NCBI GenBank assembly: GCA_023091735.1
Contig: JALKBU010000451.1
Location: forward strand, 1 to 39,260
Source: Trichomonas tenax
Taxonomy: Eukaryota > Parabasalia > Trichomonadida > Trichomonadidae
DNA length: 39,260 nt
Direction: 5' to 3'
Part shown: positions 1 to 7,812 of the stretch, piece by piece
How the letters are laid out: each line of letters opens with the position of its first letter
Position numbering within the stretch: the first letter of the stretch is position 1
The notes under the pieces: generated by a model
The model's database searches: none
What the model was told of the DNA's origin: nothing
The model's input: only the letters and a program-made list of their open reading frames with translations
Made by a program: the position numbers and the translations under genes

Positions 1-239
1 TATATATCCACAGCATTTTAGATGGGAAAATTTTTCATTTGCCACCAAAATTAGACCTTAAATATTCATACTGGTGGAGAAAAATCGAGATGTTTGAGTA
101 GACGTAGAAAATTCAGTGACGCCCATATATAACTGAATTTCACTTCAATACATGATTGTGAGAATTCAAATGTTTTAGCTTTCAGGTTTAAGCAGTTTTC
201 TCATACTAAACAAGTTTCTCATCACATTTGATATTATAA

Positions 240-1200
240 CTATGATTAAAAACAATTGATTGATTTTATTTCATAATGATAATCAAATATAATTTATCGA
301 TTAATCTCATGTTGATATCAGCTCCGTGTTCAACTAAGCATTGAACGGCATCGAGTGAATTCATTTCAACTGCAATCGATAATGGAGATCTACATTACAA
401 AGATGTCTGAATGCGACCGATTGATATCATATCTTAATATTGATCAAATGGAACTAATTGAATTCATATTATAAAGTTGAAGAAAATCTGAGACTAATTG
501 ATTCCATTTTATAACGATGATCGAATTTGAATGACTGATTACATATTACAATGATGATAAAATAGGATTGATTGATATCATATTATAACTGTGAATTCCA
601 TATCACAATGTTTAGCAAATGTTTCTTATTGATATAAATCATGTTGACATCTGCTCCGCGTTCAACTAGATATTGAATGATTTTGAGTGATCCCGCTTCA
701 ATTGCAATTGACAATGGAGATCTATATCATAATGTTGACCTAATGTGACTAATTTGATTTCATATCATAATATTGATCAAATGGAACTGATTAATTATAT
801 ATTATCGCGATGATCAAATGTTACTGATTGAAACGATGTCATATTGATGATAATATGTGAATGGTTGATTTTATATTATAATGATGGTCAAATGTATCTT
901 ATTGATGAATTTTTTGTTGACATCAGCTCCATGCTCAACTAATAATCGAACTATTTCGAGAGATTTCATTTCAATTGCAATCGTAAATGGAGTTTTATAT
1001 CATAATGATTTATTTCATATCACAAGAATAATCAAATGTGACTGATTTATCAAATATTATAACCATGATAAAATGTGATTGATTGATCCAATTTTATAAC
1101 TATGATCAAATACAACTGATTGATTAGTTCTATGTTGGGTTCGGCTCCGTGTTCAAGTAGATATTAAGTGATTCTGATAGAACCAATTTCAACTGCAAAA
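240..1200 (-). pseudogene. Decayed ankyrin-repeat gene invaded by minisatellite
   Basis: On the minus strand four ankyrin helix pairs are readable at about 1200-1135, 995-905, 722-640 and 390-308. Each reads like SPLSIAVEMNSLDAV followed by CLVEHGADIN, the classic ankyrin helix-loop-helix. The rightmost copy carries an in-frame TAA between its helices. The linker that should be about 10 codons is replaced in every gap by 140-250 bases of a degenerate 37-38-bp tandem repeat, which is not a multiple of three and contains stops. No open frame joins the repeats, so this is a relic of a large ankyrin protein, a family greatly expanded in trichomonads. Read from sequence; family assignment from the repeat consensus. 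Confidence 0.8.
247..1130. repeat. 37-38-bp degenerate minisatellite in four blocks
   Basis: On the minus strand the unit is approximately TTATAATATGATATCAATCA followed by GTCACATTTGATCATCA. Blocks sit immediately after each ankyrin GAD(I/V)N segment: about 1130-995 (3-4 units), 905-722 (5 units), 640-390 (5-6 units) and about 305-240 (2 units). Units differ by point changes and 1-2-base indels. The last unit of each internal block runs directly into the ankyrin codons for (S/T)P(L/F), so all blocks share the same boundaries. See findings. Confidence 0.75.
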
Positions 1201-1303
1201 CTGGGTACATTAGTGTGAGCAATAAACATCCAATATAGGCACTTAAATATGATTCTGATTATTTATTTCGATTTCGAATCTCATGTGAAGGTTCTCCCAA
1301 TAT

Positions 1304-1414
1304 TCAGTCTTCTATAAATCGCAGCAAATATTTCTGGTTTGAAAGCTTTATCACCTTGATTTCTTCAAGCTCAAAAAATGCCAAAATTCTATTTGGATTT
1401 CTAGAAATCAATGA
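1304..1414 (-). pseudogene. Coding remnant upstream of the ankyrin relic
   Basis: The minus strand from 1414 to 1304 is open for 36 codons and reads protein-like (contains SRNPNRILAFFELEEIK and NQKYLLRFIED), ending at a TGA at 1304-1306. It lies directly upstream, in the gene's sense, of the ankyrin repeats and is most simply the remains of the helical N-terminal part of the same gene. I do not recognise a domain in it. Flanking sequence in the same direction is full of stops. Confidence 0.35.
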
Positions 1415-1842
1415 AGTGCTTTCTCATTTGGCTCTCCGGGATAAGTTTCATTGATGATGGCAAGGAAACTTATTTGCTTTGTTATTCTTTTCATGGGTAA
1501 GAAATCGTGTCATATTCTGAACAATGATTGATTCATTAACATTCTTTAAATTTAATGTCAAGAGCTAAATAGCGACGCTCATGATATACGCATGAATCAA
1601 TAAAACTTAGTACAATAAGCCAATCTACGGGAACATTATTTCTTCAAGAGATCATTCGTTTTTGATTACATATATGATGATATAAATAAAATCATTTTTT
1701 TTTCTGCAGAGCTTTGAATGCAGATCAAAACTCTTCTCTTAGTGATATCTCTTATTAAAAGCTATTGGCTCTTTTATTAAAAAGAGCTCTTGCAAATAGA
1801 TTTAGATAAAAAATCTAATATTTAAAATACAAACAAAAGAAA
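1415..1842. other. Intergenic, no gene seen
   Basis: AT-rich stretch between the ankyrin relic and the phosphatase 3' end. Both strands carry frequent stops. A short plus-strand open stretch starting near 1457 (MARKLICFVILFMG) looks like a signal-peptide-like hydrophobic run but ends after about two dozen codons and has no continuation. Confidence 0.5.
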
Positions 1843-2883
1843 TTAAAGTAATTTGAGCGACAAAGGTGATGAACTTGGGCTTTCGTAAACGTCGTTTTCC
1901 AATGGACCGAATTCGTTTAATGATTTGGTGGACGTTGAGATAAGCCATTCAGGAAGTGTGAATCTGAGAGACTCTGTATCGTTATTCGGTAATTGCTCAA
2001 TAATATGGAACTTAAAGTCCAAGTTTTGATTCACGTAAATGATTGCTGCAGAATTTCCTTTGTCACAGTAATTTGTATTACTAAATACTGTTGTGCAAAT
2101 GTTTAAACCGTTGAAAGGATTTTCATATCCGTTGCAATACTCATGTGAGCGAACAAGTCTTGTGAGACTGTTTCTTTTGAGGAAATGGTTTAGTACAACT
2201 TCATTAAATAGGTATCCCAGTCCTCTGTCACTGGAAACAAAGCCACAAGAGCTTGCGCAAGGATCGCTCCATAATATGTCGCAAGGAATTGTGTCGGAGT
2301 ATATTTCTGTTGGCTTTGGTAATGACGAAAGGTCGCTTATGTATTCCATCGACTTAGAAATCCCACCATGCACGCAAAAAATGGAATTAGAAATAATTGC
2401 GGCCAATGGGAGCTTGTAGAAGAGTCTTACAAAGTTCCCAAACAATGTAAGTCGGAAGGATGATTGAATTTCGGCGAAGAAACCATAGTTCATCGATACT
2501 TTTTTAGTTTCATGATTTCCTCTTATCATATAAATGTGGTTTGGATACAATATTTTAAGTGATAGAAGTAAAGCAAGAACTTCAATGCTATTTTTACCTC
2601 TGTCAACGTAATCTCCGAGGAATAAAAACTTGGATTTCGGTGGATATCCTACAATTTCGAAAAATCTCAAAAGATCTATGACATTTCCGTGTACGTCTCC
2701 GACAATATTTATATCAGAATCGAGATTAAGAACTGTAGGTTCATTATTGAAAATTGGAATGCACATATCAATGATATTTTCGAGATCTGATGTTGTAAAT
2801 TCCTCCCTAAAGTCATCGAGATCACTAGATTTGCATATTATCGAATGAATGATGCTTTTTGGGAGAGAATTTTGCAAATCCAT
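1843..2883 (-). CDS. Ser/Thr protein phosphatase, PP1/PP2A (PPP) family
   Basis: Metallophosphoesterase of 346 residues that should remove phosphate from Ser/Thr using a two-metal centre. All core PPP motifs are visible in order: GDVHGN (62-67), GDYVDRG (90-96), RGNHE (121-125), HGG (172-174), then DILWSDP, RGLGYLFN, and RSHEY near 245-249. The conserved C-terminal SAPNYC motif is altered to SNTNYC (268-273), so the toxin-binding/beta12-13 loop differs from typical PP1/PP2A. The N-terminal 55 residues and C-terminal 45 are extra or divergent relative to a 300-residue core. The first ATG at 2883 is taken; an AAACGG box lies 12 bases upstream and two CCCCT runs 24-44 bases upstream. Trichomonads carry many divergent PPP enzymes, so the substrate is unknown. 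Length and intact motifs argue it is functional. Confidence 0.93.
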   Translation of the reverse strand: MDLQNSLPKSIIHSIICKSSDLDDFREEFTTSDLENIIDMCIPIFNNEPTVLNLDSDINIVGDVHGNVIDLLRFFEIVGYPPKSKFLFLGDYVDRGKNSIEVLALLLSLKILYPNHIYMIRGNHETKKVSMNYGFFAEIQSSFRLTLFGNFVRLFYKLPLAAIISNSIFCVHGGISKSMEYISDLSSLPKPTEIYSDTIPCDILWSDPCASSCGFVSSDRGLGYLFNEVVLNHFLKRNSLTRLVRSHEYCNGYENPFNGLNICTTVFSNTNYCDKGNSAAIIYVNQNLDFKFHIIEQLPNNDTESLRFTLPEWLISTSTKSLNEFGPLENDVYESPSSSPLSLKLL

Positions 2884-2894
2884 TTGATAATTCT

Positions 2895-2927
2895 AAACGG
2901 AAATAAGGGGAATTTCCTCGTTAGGGG
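2895..2927 (-). promoter_or_regulatory. Phosphatase promoter: AAACGG box plus CCCCT pair
   Basis: Reading toward the phosphatase start (2883): CCCCT at 2924-2927, CCCCT at 2907-2910 (17 bases apart), then CCGTTTA at 2894-2900 and ATTATCAAATG over the start codon. AAACGG matches the animal Myb core YAACGG. Similar CCCC runs and AAACGG boxes sit before other genes in this window. Function is inferred from recurrence and position only. Confidence 0.35.
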
Positions 2928-3272
2928 TTTTCATATTAAAACAGGGTCAGTATAATTTCGTAGCATTCTTTATTAATTATCGATTATTCAGTCGACGCAT
3001 TTTATATAGAACTATTTTTTATATCTATTTTTAAATATATTATTAGGCAATGGCTTAATTTAGACTCGAAATCTTATAAAAGTGCAATAGAAAATATAAA
3101 AGAGCATCTTTATAAAATAACAAAAGGTTCATCATTGTGCTGTTCTTCAATGGTTCATGAAAATACAAAGGAACAGATCAATTCAAAAAAGCACATAAAT
3201 AACATTCAAAAGGTGGATTTAAAAGTGACGTTTTTATGCTTTTCTTTTCAAAACAATCAAAATCAAGATTAG

Positions 3273-4027
3273 ATAACATATACCATTGAATATGTTGGCA
3301 ACCCGAATCTCACAGTCCCATCTAATGTCAATAAAGCTGGTTATACATAAATTATTGTTAAAAGCGGATATAAAAACATTCCAGATTTATGTTTCAATGG
3401 TTTTGTAAATTTGGTAAGTATTTCAATGCCCAATACTGTTCCCTTCATAGGTAATGATCCTTTTTTATCGACACAGATTAAAATTTAAATCTTCCATCAA
3501 GTTTGCAATCAATGGATTGGCAAAATCCATTCGATGTTAATCCTACACTTGAATATTTTTATATTTCTGATAGTAATACTGTTTACAAAATATTTGATGG
3601 AGTATTATTTTCTAAAGATATGAAACAATTAATTTGTTATCCACCTGGACGAAGAGCATGGAGATATGCAGTTCCACCAGATGTTGATACATTAATTCAT
3701 GGCGCATTCAATGATCCTGTTCATCTTCGAAGCGTGGTTTTCTATCGTCCAAATATTGCTATTGTAGGTAACAATTTAATAACTATGACTAATTTAAAGT
3801 CTTTTTATGTCATAAGAGATGTTTTAGATTCAACAACAATTACAACATCTCAAAATACATTCATGTTTTCAAAATTTACTGTTGCTGATATCCAATATAT
3901 CACTTTAGATGAATATCTTCGTAATATCTGTCCACTTAAAGATTGCACAAATAACTGCGCATATTCTCTAATAAGATTCAAAGCATTATTGTACTTGTCT
4001 TTGCTAGATAATAGCTTTTCATCTTAA
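3273..4027 (+). pseudogene. BspA-like leucine-rich repeat surface protein, broken
   Basis: A BspA-type (LRR_5) protein fragment. The intact last segment, 3503-4027 (174 codons), contains KIFDGVLFSKDMKQLICYPP followed by a VPPDVDTLIHGAFND repeat and LRSVVF, a standard BspA pattern. Upstream, frame 3273-3485 reads TIEYVGNPNLTVPSNV, then NIPDLCFNGFVNLVSISMPN, again BspA repeats, but it has a TAA at 3348-3350 and must shift by one base near 3485 to join the next segment (NLNLPSSLQSMDW). A TAG at 3270-3272 precedes it. No transmembrane segment follows. BspA proteins of trichomonads are abundant surface or secreted proteins; this copy is probably dead or at most encodes the short C-terminal piece. 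A GTGACG box lies at 3225-3230. Confidence 0.8.
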
Positions 4028-4860
4028 TCTATTCCTTTGTTGTTGTATTTATTTAACATTGCATACAGGTGACTAACAAAAGATGTAAACTAATTCAAAA
4101 TTTGGGTTGAAAAACGGCATTATATATTCAACTGTGTTCACCCAAAAAAAGTTGTAATATTAATAAATAGTTATTATATCATTTTTACTATATTATTACT
4201 GTTAAGGATTTGTTTAAAAAATGCTATGCATTCATTATGATTTTTAAAATCAGTCCCCTCATATATCACTTTTCATGTTCCATCAATTTTGCAATTAAAT
4301 AAAGATATTTTTAAGTAAAGGCTCAAGTTTTTAATCAAGCAAACCAGGTATCTACTTTATGATCGAATTAAGGATCTGCTTATGTGATGTATAATTATTA
4401 TTTTTGTTTATGCAAATATTTATTCATAATTTGGATATCTAATGAACTTGAAGAAAAAGCTTAACGAGGGAAAAATTATAATGGGTATGGGGATATCATA
4501 GGAAAAATTACACATATCTTTATCGATTCAGATATTGCACAAAATATCAATAAATATTTTTGGGAATAACAGTTTTGTGCACCATCCTCTCAAAAAATTA
4601 AACTTAAGGGTGGGGTCCAAAGTGTCAGATTTCAAGGGGGTATAAAACGCTATCTCTAGACTGCAACAAAAACAACAGATCATTTTTGCACACACCAATG
4701 ATATACAAACTCCATACACTATAATATTCATATATTACAATATATATACTTCGAAGAACACATTAAATTGCAAATTTGATTTCCTCCTATTTTTGAGTAA
4801 ATCAGCTTGTTATCAATATAAGTTGTTTGCAATCAGAATCTATTGGCTATAGTTGTACTA
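4028..4860. other. Intergenic, no gene seen
   Basis: AT-rich. A 67-codon minus-strand frame at 4528-4731 is Cys/Phe-rich with no recognisable domain and is treated as chance. Two G-runs, at 4608-4615 and 4636-4640, are spaced about 24 bases and on the minus strand resemble the CCCC clusters seen before several genes here, but no gene follows them. Confidence 0.4.
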
Positions 4861-5432
4861 AAGCATAATGAATATGTATATTCATTGAGTTATTATTGAT
4901 TTTATTCATTTTTTTCATCATTTTCGCCCCATTTATGAGAATAGAAGTATGTGGTATTTTTGGATGTCAGCATTCAAGTATGATGCATCCATAGCATAAA
5001 AAATCGATTGGAATACATATTGATTGGTGTTGACGTTGATTAAAAAAAATTATACAAATAATTTTCAATTACTAACAATTTGCCAAATCTTCGCGATACT
5101 TATTACATTTGGAATAAGCAAAGATATTCTGTCGCTTAAGTTTTGTCTAAAACCTCACTAGTTTCGCCAAATGCAATTTTTGCTTGCATGCTCTCAATTT
5201 TTTTGCCAAAACTGTCGGCTTGCGTGCTGTTTTTCTTAATACTGATGTTGTTTCAGACTGTTATATCTAGGCTGTAGATAGAAGAGATACTACCCTACAA
5301 CATATTTTGATTTTGCTGGATTCTGTTTTCCAAGTCATGAAATATAATATCAACAACATGGGTAAAGAAAAAAGTCCAGTCCAGCGCAATACGATTTCTC
5401 GGAGCTATATGTATGAATACCAATAAGCAGAG
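4860..5432 (-). pseudogene. Decayed coding stretch of unknown family
   Basis: On the minus strand one frame from about 5432 to 5155 reads protein-like through two stops: a hydrophobic part (CLLVFIHIAPRNRIALDWTF), then VVDIIFHDLENRIQQNQNML, a TAG, GSISSIYSLDITV, a TGA, and NNISIKKNSTQADSFGKKIE continuing to an end at VLDKT and TAA. The later part is polar and coiled-coil-like. A second readable piece near 5040-4862 (SICIPIDFLCYGCIILEC, stop, HPKIPHTSILINGAKMMKKM) may belong to the same element. I recognise no family. Could be part of a dead mobile element or a dead coiled-coil gene. Coordinates are approximate. Confidence 0.3.
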
Positions 5433-6129
5433 TAATCACAATTGTTAACTTCCTGTATTGAGTTATTAATTGTTTTTTGTTGAAATTTATCAACTTTAGC
5501 AAGAAAAGTATGCTTTCAAGTGTGCCAATAATGATGAAAATATTACACTATATGTTCAAAATTCGTGTACAAAATAAATAGCAGATAACTAAGAAATAAT
5601 ATTTATAAATATCAGATTATTTGGTTATTGATATCTGTAAGATCTTCTGGTATCTCTCCTTTTTAGTAGTAATTAATACTTAGTGACCTTAACATTTGCG
5701 TCATAAGTGAAATTATATGTTCAATTTTCAACACCTTGTTCAAACTCTAATTTTGTATATTCTCTATCATGAAGAAATGATAGCTGATGCATGGCATACC
5801 ATTTTCAAGCTCTAAATAGTATCTATATGGAAAAAACATTGTCGCATTTGTTTCTGAGAGTCTATTTCTCTATACATATGTGTTGAATTTGTAACACATA
5901 TATATACATACATATCACAGCAATGGGTATATATGTTATTATATCATAATATATATACAAAGGTTCAGTGTTGTGTTATCATAATTTTAATTTTTTTTAT
6001 ATTTTTCAAGAAAAATATACTCTCGGAGTCATTAATGCTAAAACAAATATGTGGATTTGGAGTAATGTCTAATAACACATATATACATATATACTTTACT
6101 ATATATACTATACATCCATACTGGTGTAA
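5433..6129. other. Intergenic, AT microsatellite-like, no gene seen
   Basis: Very AT-rich with runs of alternating TATATA/ATACAT around 5890-5950 and 6070-6115. A perfect 9-base inverted repeat with an 8-base loop lies at 5876-5901. No coding signal; an 89-codon plus-strand frame at 5933-6202 is low complexity and overlaps a better supported frame. Confidence 0.45.
5876..5901. repeat. Inverted repeat left of the Calx-beta fragment
   Basis: ATATGTGTT (5876-5884), loop GAATTTGT, AACACATAT (5893-5901). A related imperfect hairpin (TATGTGT...ACACATA with TTGAATTTG in the loop) lies at 6859-6888 on the far side of the fragment. Confidence 0.5.
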
Positions 6130-6219
6130 TTATTCTCTACTGCTTCTGAGTATAGATATAGTGCCTTTAAGGTTATCAAAAAAACCCGGACCCCGCCCTT
6201 AATTAGAGAGAGTATAAAG

Positions 6220-6801
6220 ATGCTGAATAATGATGGATCCGGAATGTTTGAATTAGAAAACAATGAAACAACTGTTTTTCCCGGAGAGAATGCAGAAATA
6301 TCTATAAACAGAATAGCAGGAACTGAAGGTGATGCAATAGTATCTATTGATACTTTCCAAAACACAGCAGAAGAAAATTATCATCACATTGGAATTCATG
6401 AAAATATAACATTCGCAGAAGGAGAAACACAAAAGATAGTTAATGTTCCTATTAAATCTGGTGATGGCATTTTATTCTATGTTTATTTGACTGCAAAATA
6501 TAACCATACAGTTTTAGGATATGCAAAATCGTGTAAAGTTAATATCGTAATGCCAAAAAATGAATCAATACAACCAATTCAAGATGCTCCAAGCACAAAA
6601 AAGAAGAACAACGGAGCAATTGTTGGTTGCATTGTTGCTATAATTGTTGTTTATTTTGTATTCCTGAAGAGAAAACAAGATGAAACTCAAAAAAGCGAAA
6701 TTGAAATGCTTCAAGACCCAAGCAATGATGAATTTTATTTAGGAAATATCGACCAGAACTCAAATCAAGAAGAATTTTATATAGGTGCTAATGAACAATA
6801 G
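6220..6801 (+). CDS. Calx-beta-like single-pass membrane protein, probably a 3' fragment
   Basis: 193 codons. Residues 9-80 fit a Calx-beta/immunoglobulin-like pattern: GMFELE..., VFPGENAEISINR, GDAIVSIDT, FAEGETQKIVNVPI. A Lys/Asn-rich stalk (114-130) precedes one transmembrane helix (132-149, AIVGCIVAIIVVYFVFL), then a charged cytoplasmic tail with a duplicated acidic-aromatic motif, DEFYLG (170-175) and EEFYIG (184-189), that resembles tyrosine sorting signals. There is no N-terminal signal peptide, and the frame stays open upstream of the ATG to a TAA at 6127, with protein-like residues. This suggests the C-terminal end of a formerly longer type I surface protein. No Inr-like motif stands just before the ATG. 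Function unknown. Confidence 0.6.
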   Translation: MLNNDGSGMFELENNETTVFPGENAEISINRIAGTEGDAIVSIDTFQNTAEENYHHIGIHENITFAEGETQKIVNVPIKSGDGILFYVYLTAKYNHTVLGYAKSCKVNIVMPKNESIQPIQDAPSTKKKNNGAIVGCIVAIIVVYFVFLKRKQDETQKSEIEMLQDPSNDEFYLGNIDQNSNQEEFYIGANEQ

Positions 6802-6858
6802 ATTTAACTTTGAAATGCAATTTATTCATATGAATCCTTGGTTTTACTAAGCTTATGT

Positions 6859-6888
6859 TATGTGTATATATTGAATTTGAAACACATA
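6859..6888. repeat. Inverted repeat right of the Calx-beta fragment
   Basis: TATGTGT (6859-6865), 16-base loop containing TTGAATTTG, ACACATA (6882-6888). It shares arm and loop sequence with the hairpin at 5876-5901 about 980 bases away. Could be a 3'-end structure or the edge of a small mobile unit. Confidence 0.45.
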
Positions 6889-7087
6889 GCACGATATTAA
6901 TCAAACTAATTCCATATTCGTCATCATAATTCTTTACATTCGAATTGAAGAAATAAAATAGTTAAAATATGTTCAAAGGTATATTAGCAAAACAATATTA
7001 ATAAGACTAATATGGGTATAAGCAATATAACATTCCAAACAGAAGAATAATATGAAATGCAAGTTTTAATTAAACAAATAAATGAGG

Positions 7088-7528
7088 TTATTGATTGTCG
7101 AGTTTTTCTTTCAGAAATTGGTTGTCCTGGCGTATGCAATCGCTCTTTGCTGCTAAGGCATCATTTTCTGCTTCGAGAGATTTGTTTTCGTTTTGGATAT
7201 TTTGGAGTTTCCTCTGAAGTACATGGATTTGTTCTTCGAGTTCTTCGTCAGTTATTGAATCTGGGTCAACTTTCCAAGATTCACCTTTTTCTTCCGTGTT
7301 ATAGAGAGCAGCAATCATTTTATTGTTATCAATGAGCATTGTGAATTGGCTTAATGCGTTTTTGTACGTTTCTTCAGCAACTTGTGCAATTTTTTCTAAA
7401 ATGCAGTCATATGAGCGGCCAGGAACTACAGATTTGAGAGCATCGGATTTATTGAATCCAGAGATCGAAGACATCTCTGAATATCTCGATTCTGGATAAA
7501 TCTCGCTGACATTATCAAACGTACTCAT
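7088..7528 (-). CDS. Small coiled-coil protein, possibly Nnf1/PMF1-like
   Basis: 146 residues from the ATG at 7528. An earlier in-frame ATG at 7588 would place the CACTTTT and AAACGGC promoter boxes inside the gene, so the inner start is preferred. Residues 1-35 are polar; 40-75 form an amphipathic helix (CILEKIAQVAEETYKNALSQ); GESWKVDPDSITDEEL (82-97) is a conserved-looking hinge; 98-145 is a heptad coiled coil (LQRKLQNIQNENKSLEAEN). The helix, W-x-P hinge, long coiled-coil order resembles the kinetochore MIND subunit Nnf1/PMF1, but no residue-level homology can be claimed. The stop is TAA at 7088-7090. Transcribed divergently from the TPR gene at 7813. Confidence 0.7.
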   Translation of the reverse strand: MSTFDNVSEIYPESRYSEMSSISGFNKSDALKSVVPGRSYDCILEKIAQVAEETYKNALSQFTMLIDNNKMIAALYNTEEKGESWKVDPDSITDEELEEQIHVLQRKLQNIQNENKSLEAENDALAAKSDCIRQDNQFLKEKLDNQ

Positions 7529-7536
7529 TTTAATGG

Positions 7537-7567
7537 AAAAGTGCCGTTTAAAATTAATTAAAAGTGA
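7537..7567 (-). promoter_or_regulatory. Promoter boxes of the coiled-coil gene
   Basis: Toward the start at 7528: TCACTTTT at 7560-7567, TAAACGGC at 7543-7550, and CACTTTT at 7537-7543. TCACTTTT fits the trichomonad Inr consensus TCAYWYWW. The CACTTTT copy, 9 bases before the ATG, overlaps the AAACGGC box. Which copy is used cannot be told. Confidence 0.5.
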
Positions 7568-7579
7568 CATTAATTTTAT

Positions 7580-7800
7580 TTTTGTCAAGTAAAAATATAT
7601 TTTGGCAAATAAATAATTTTTCTGTCATATAAAATACAAATTTGTAAATGGAAATGTCGTGTAAAAAAACAAAAACTTGTTTTGTAAATTGATCTTTTGT
7701 CGCGTAAAGTAATTTATTTCAAGTTATGTGATATGTAAAATCATAAATTTGTAAGTTAAAAATATTTTTGGCATGTAAATTGTAATAATGCCATGTAAAT
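7580..7800 (+). promoter_or_regulatory. Phased GTAAA-box array in a divergent promoter
   Basis: About eleven degenerate copies of (T)TTTGNCRTGTAAAA lie between the divergent genes at 7528 and 7813. GNC cores start at 7584, 7604, 7624, 7656, 7699, 7770 and 7790, with a GTGATATGTAAAA copy at 7728 and weaker TTGTAAA copies near 7643, 7683 and 7750. Many intervals are close to 20 bases. The last copy ends 15 bases before the TPR start codon. All copies read in the same direction, toward the TPR gene. Function is inferred; see findings. Confidence 0.55.
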
Positions 7801-7812
7801 AAATCAAAAATC

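Noticed and set aside
390..1130. Fillers between ankyrin repeats as spliceosomal introns
   Set aside because: They lack the trichomonad GTAYGT donor and ACTAACACACAG acceptor and their edges are not GT...AG in all blocks; tandem 37-bp units explain them better.
240..1130. 37-bp repeats as a CRISPR array
   Set aside because: Units are directly adjacent and diverged, with no unique spacers, in a eukaryotic gene context.
3414..3425. GTAAGT as an intron donor in the BspA relic
   Set aside because: The sequence is read as protein (NLVSISMPN) in good BspA register across it, and no acceptor motif follows.
4528..4731. 67-codon minus-strand open frame
   Set aside because: No domain, no promoter boxes, Cys/Phe-rich composition as expected from AT-rich DNA.
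5933..6202. 89-codon plus-strand open frame
   Set aside because: Low-complexity hydrophobic translation over AT microsatellite; its end overlaps the better supported Calx-beta reading frame.
7529..7588. Upstream in-frame ATG of the coiled-coil gene
   Set aside because: It would make the CACTTTT and AAACGGC boxes coding; the inner ATG follows them at the expected distance.
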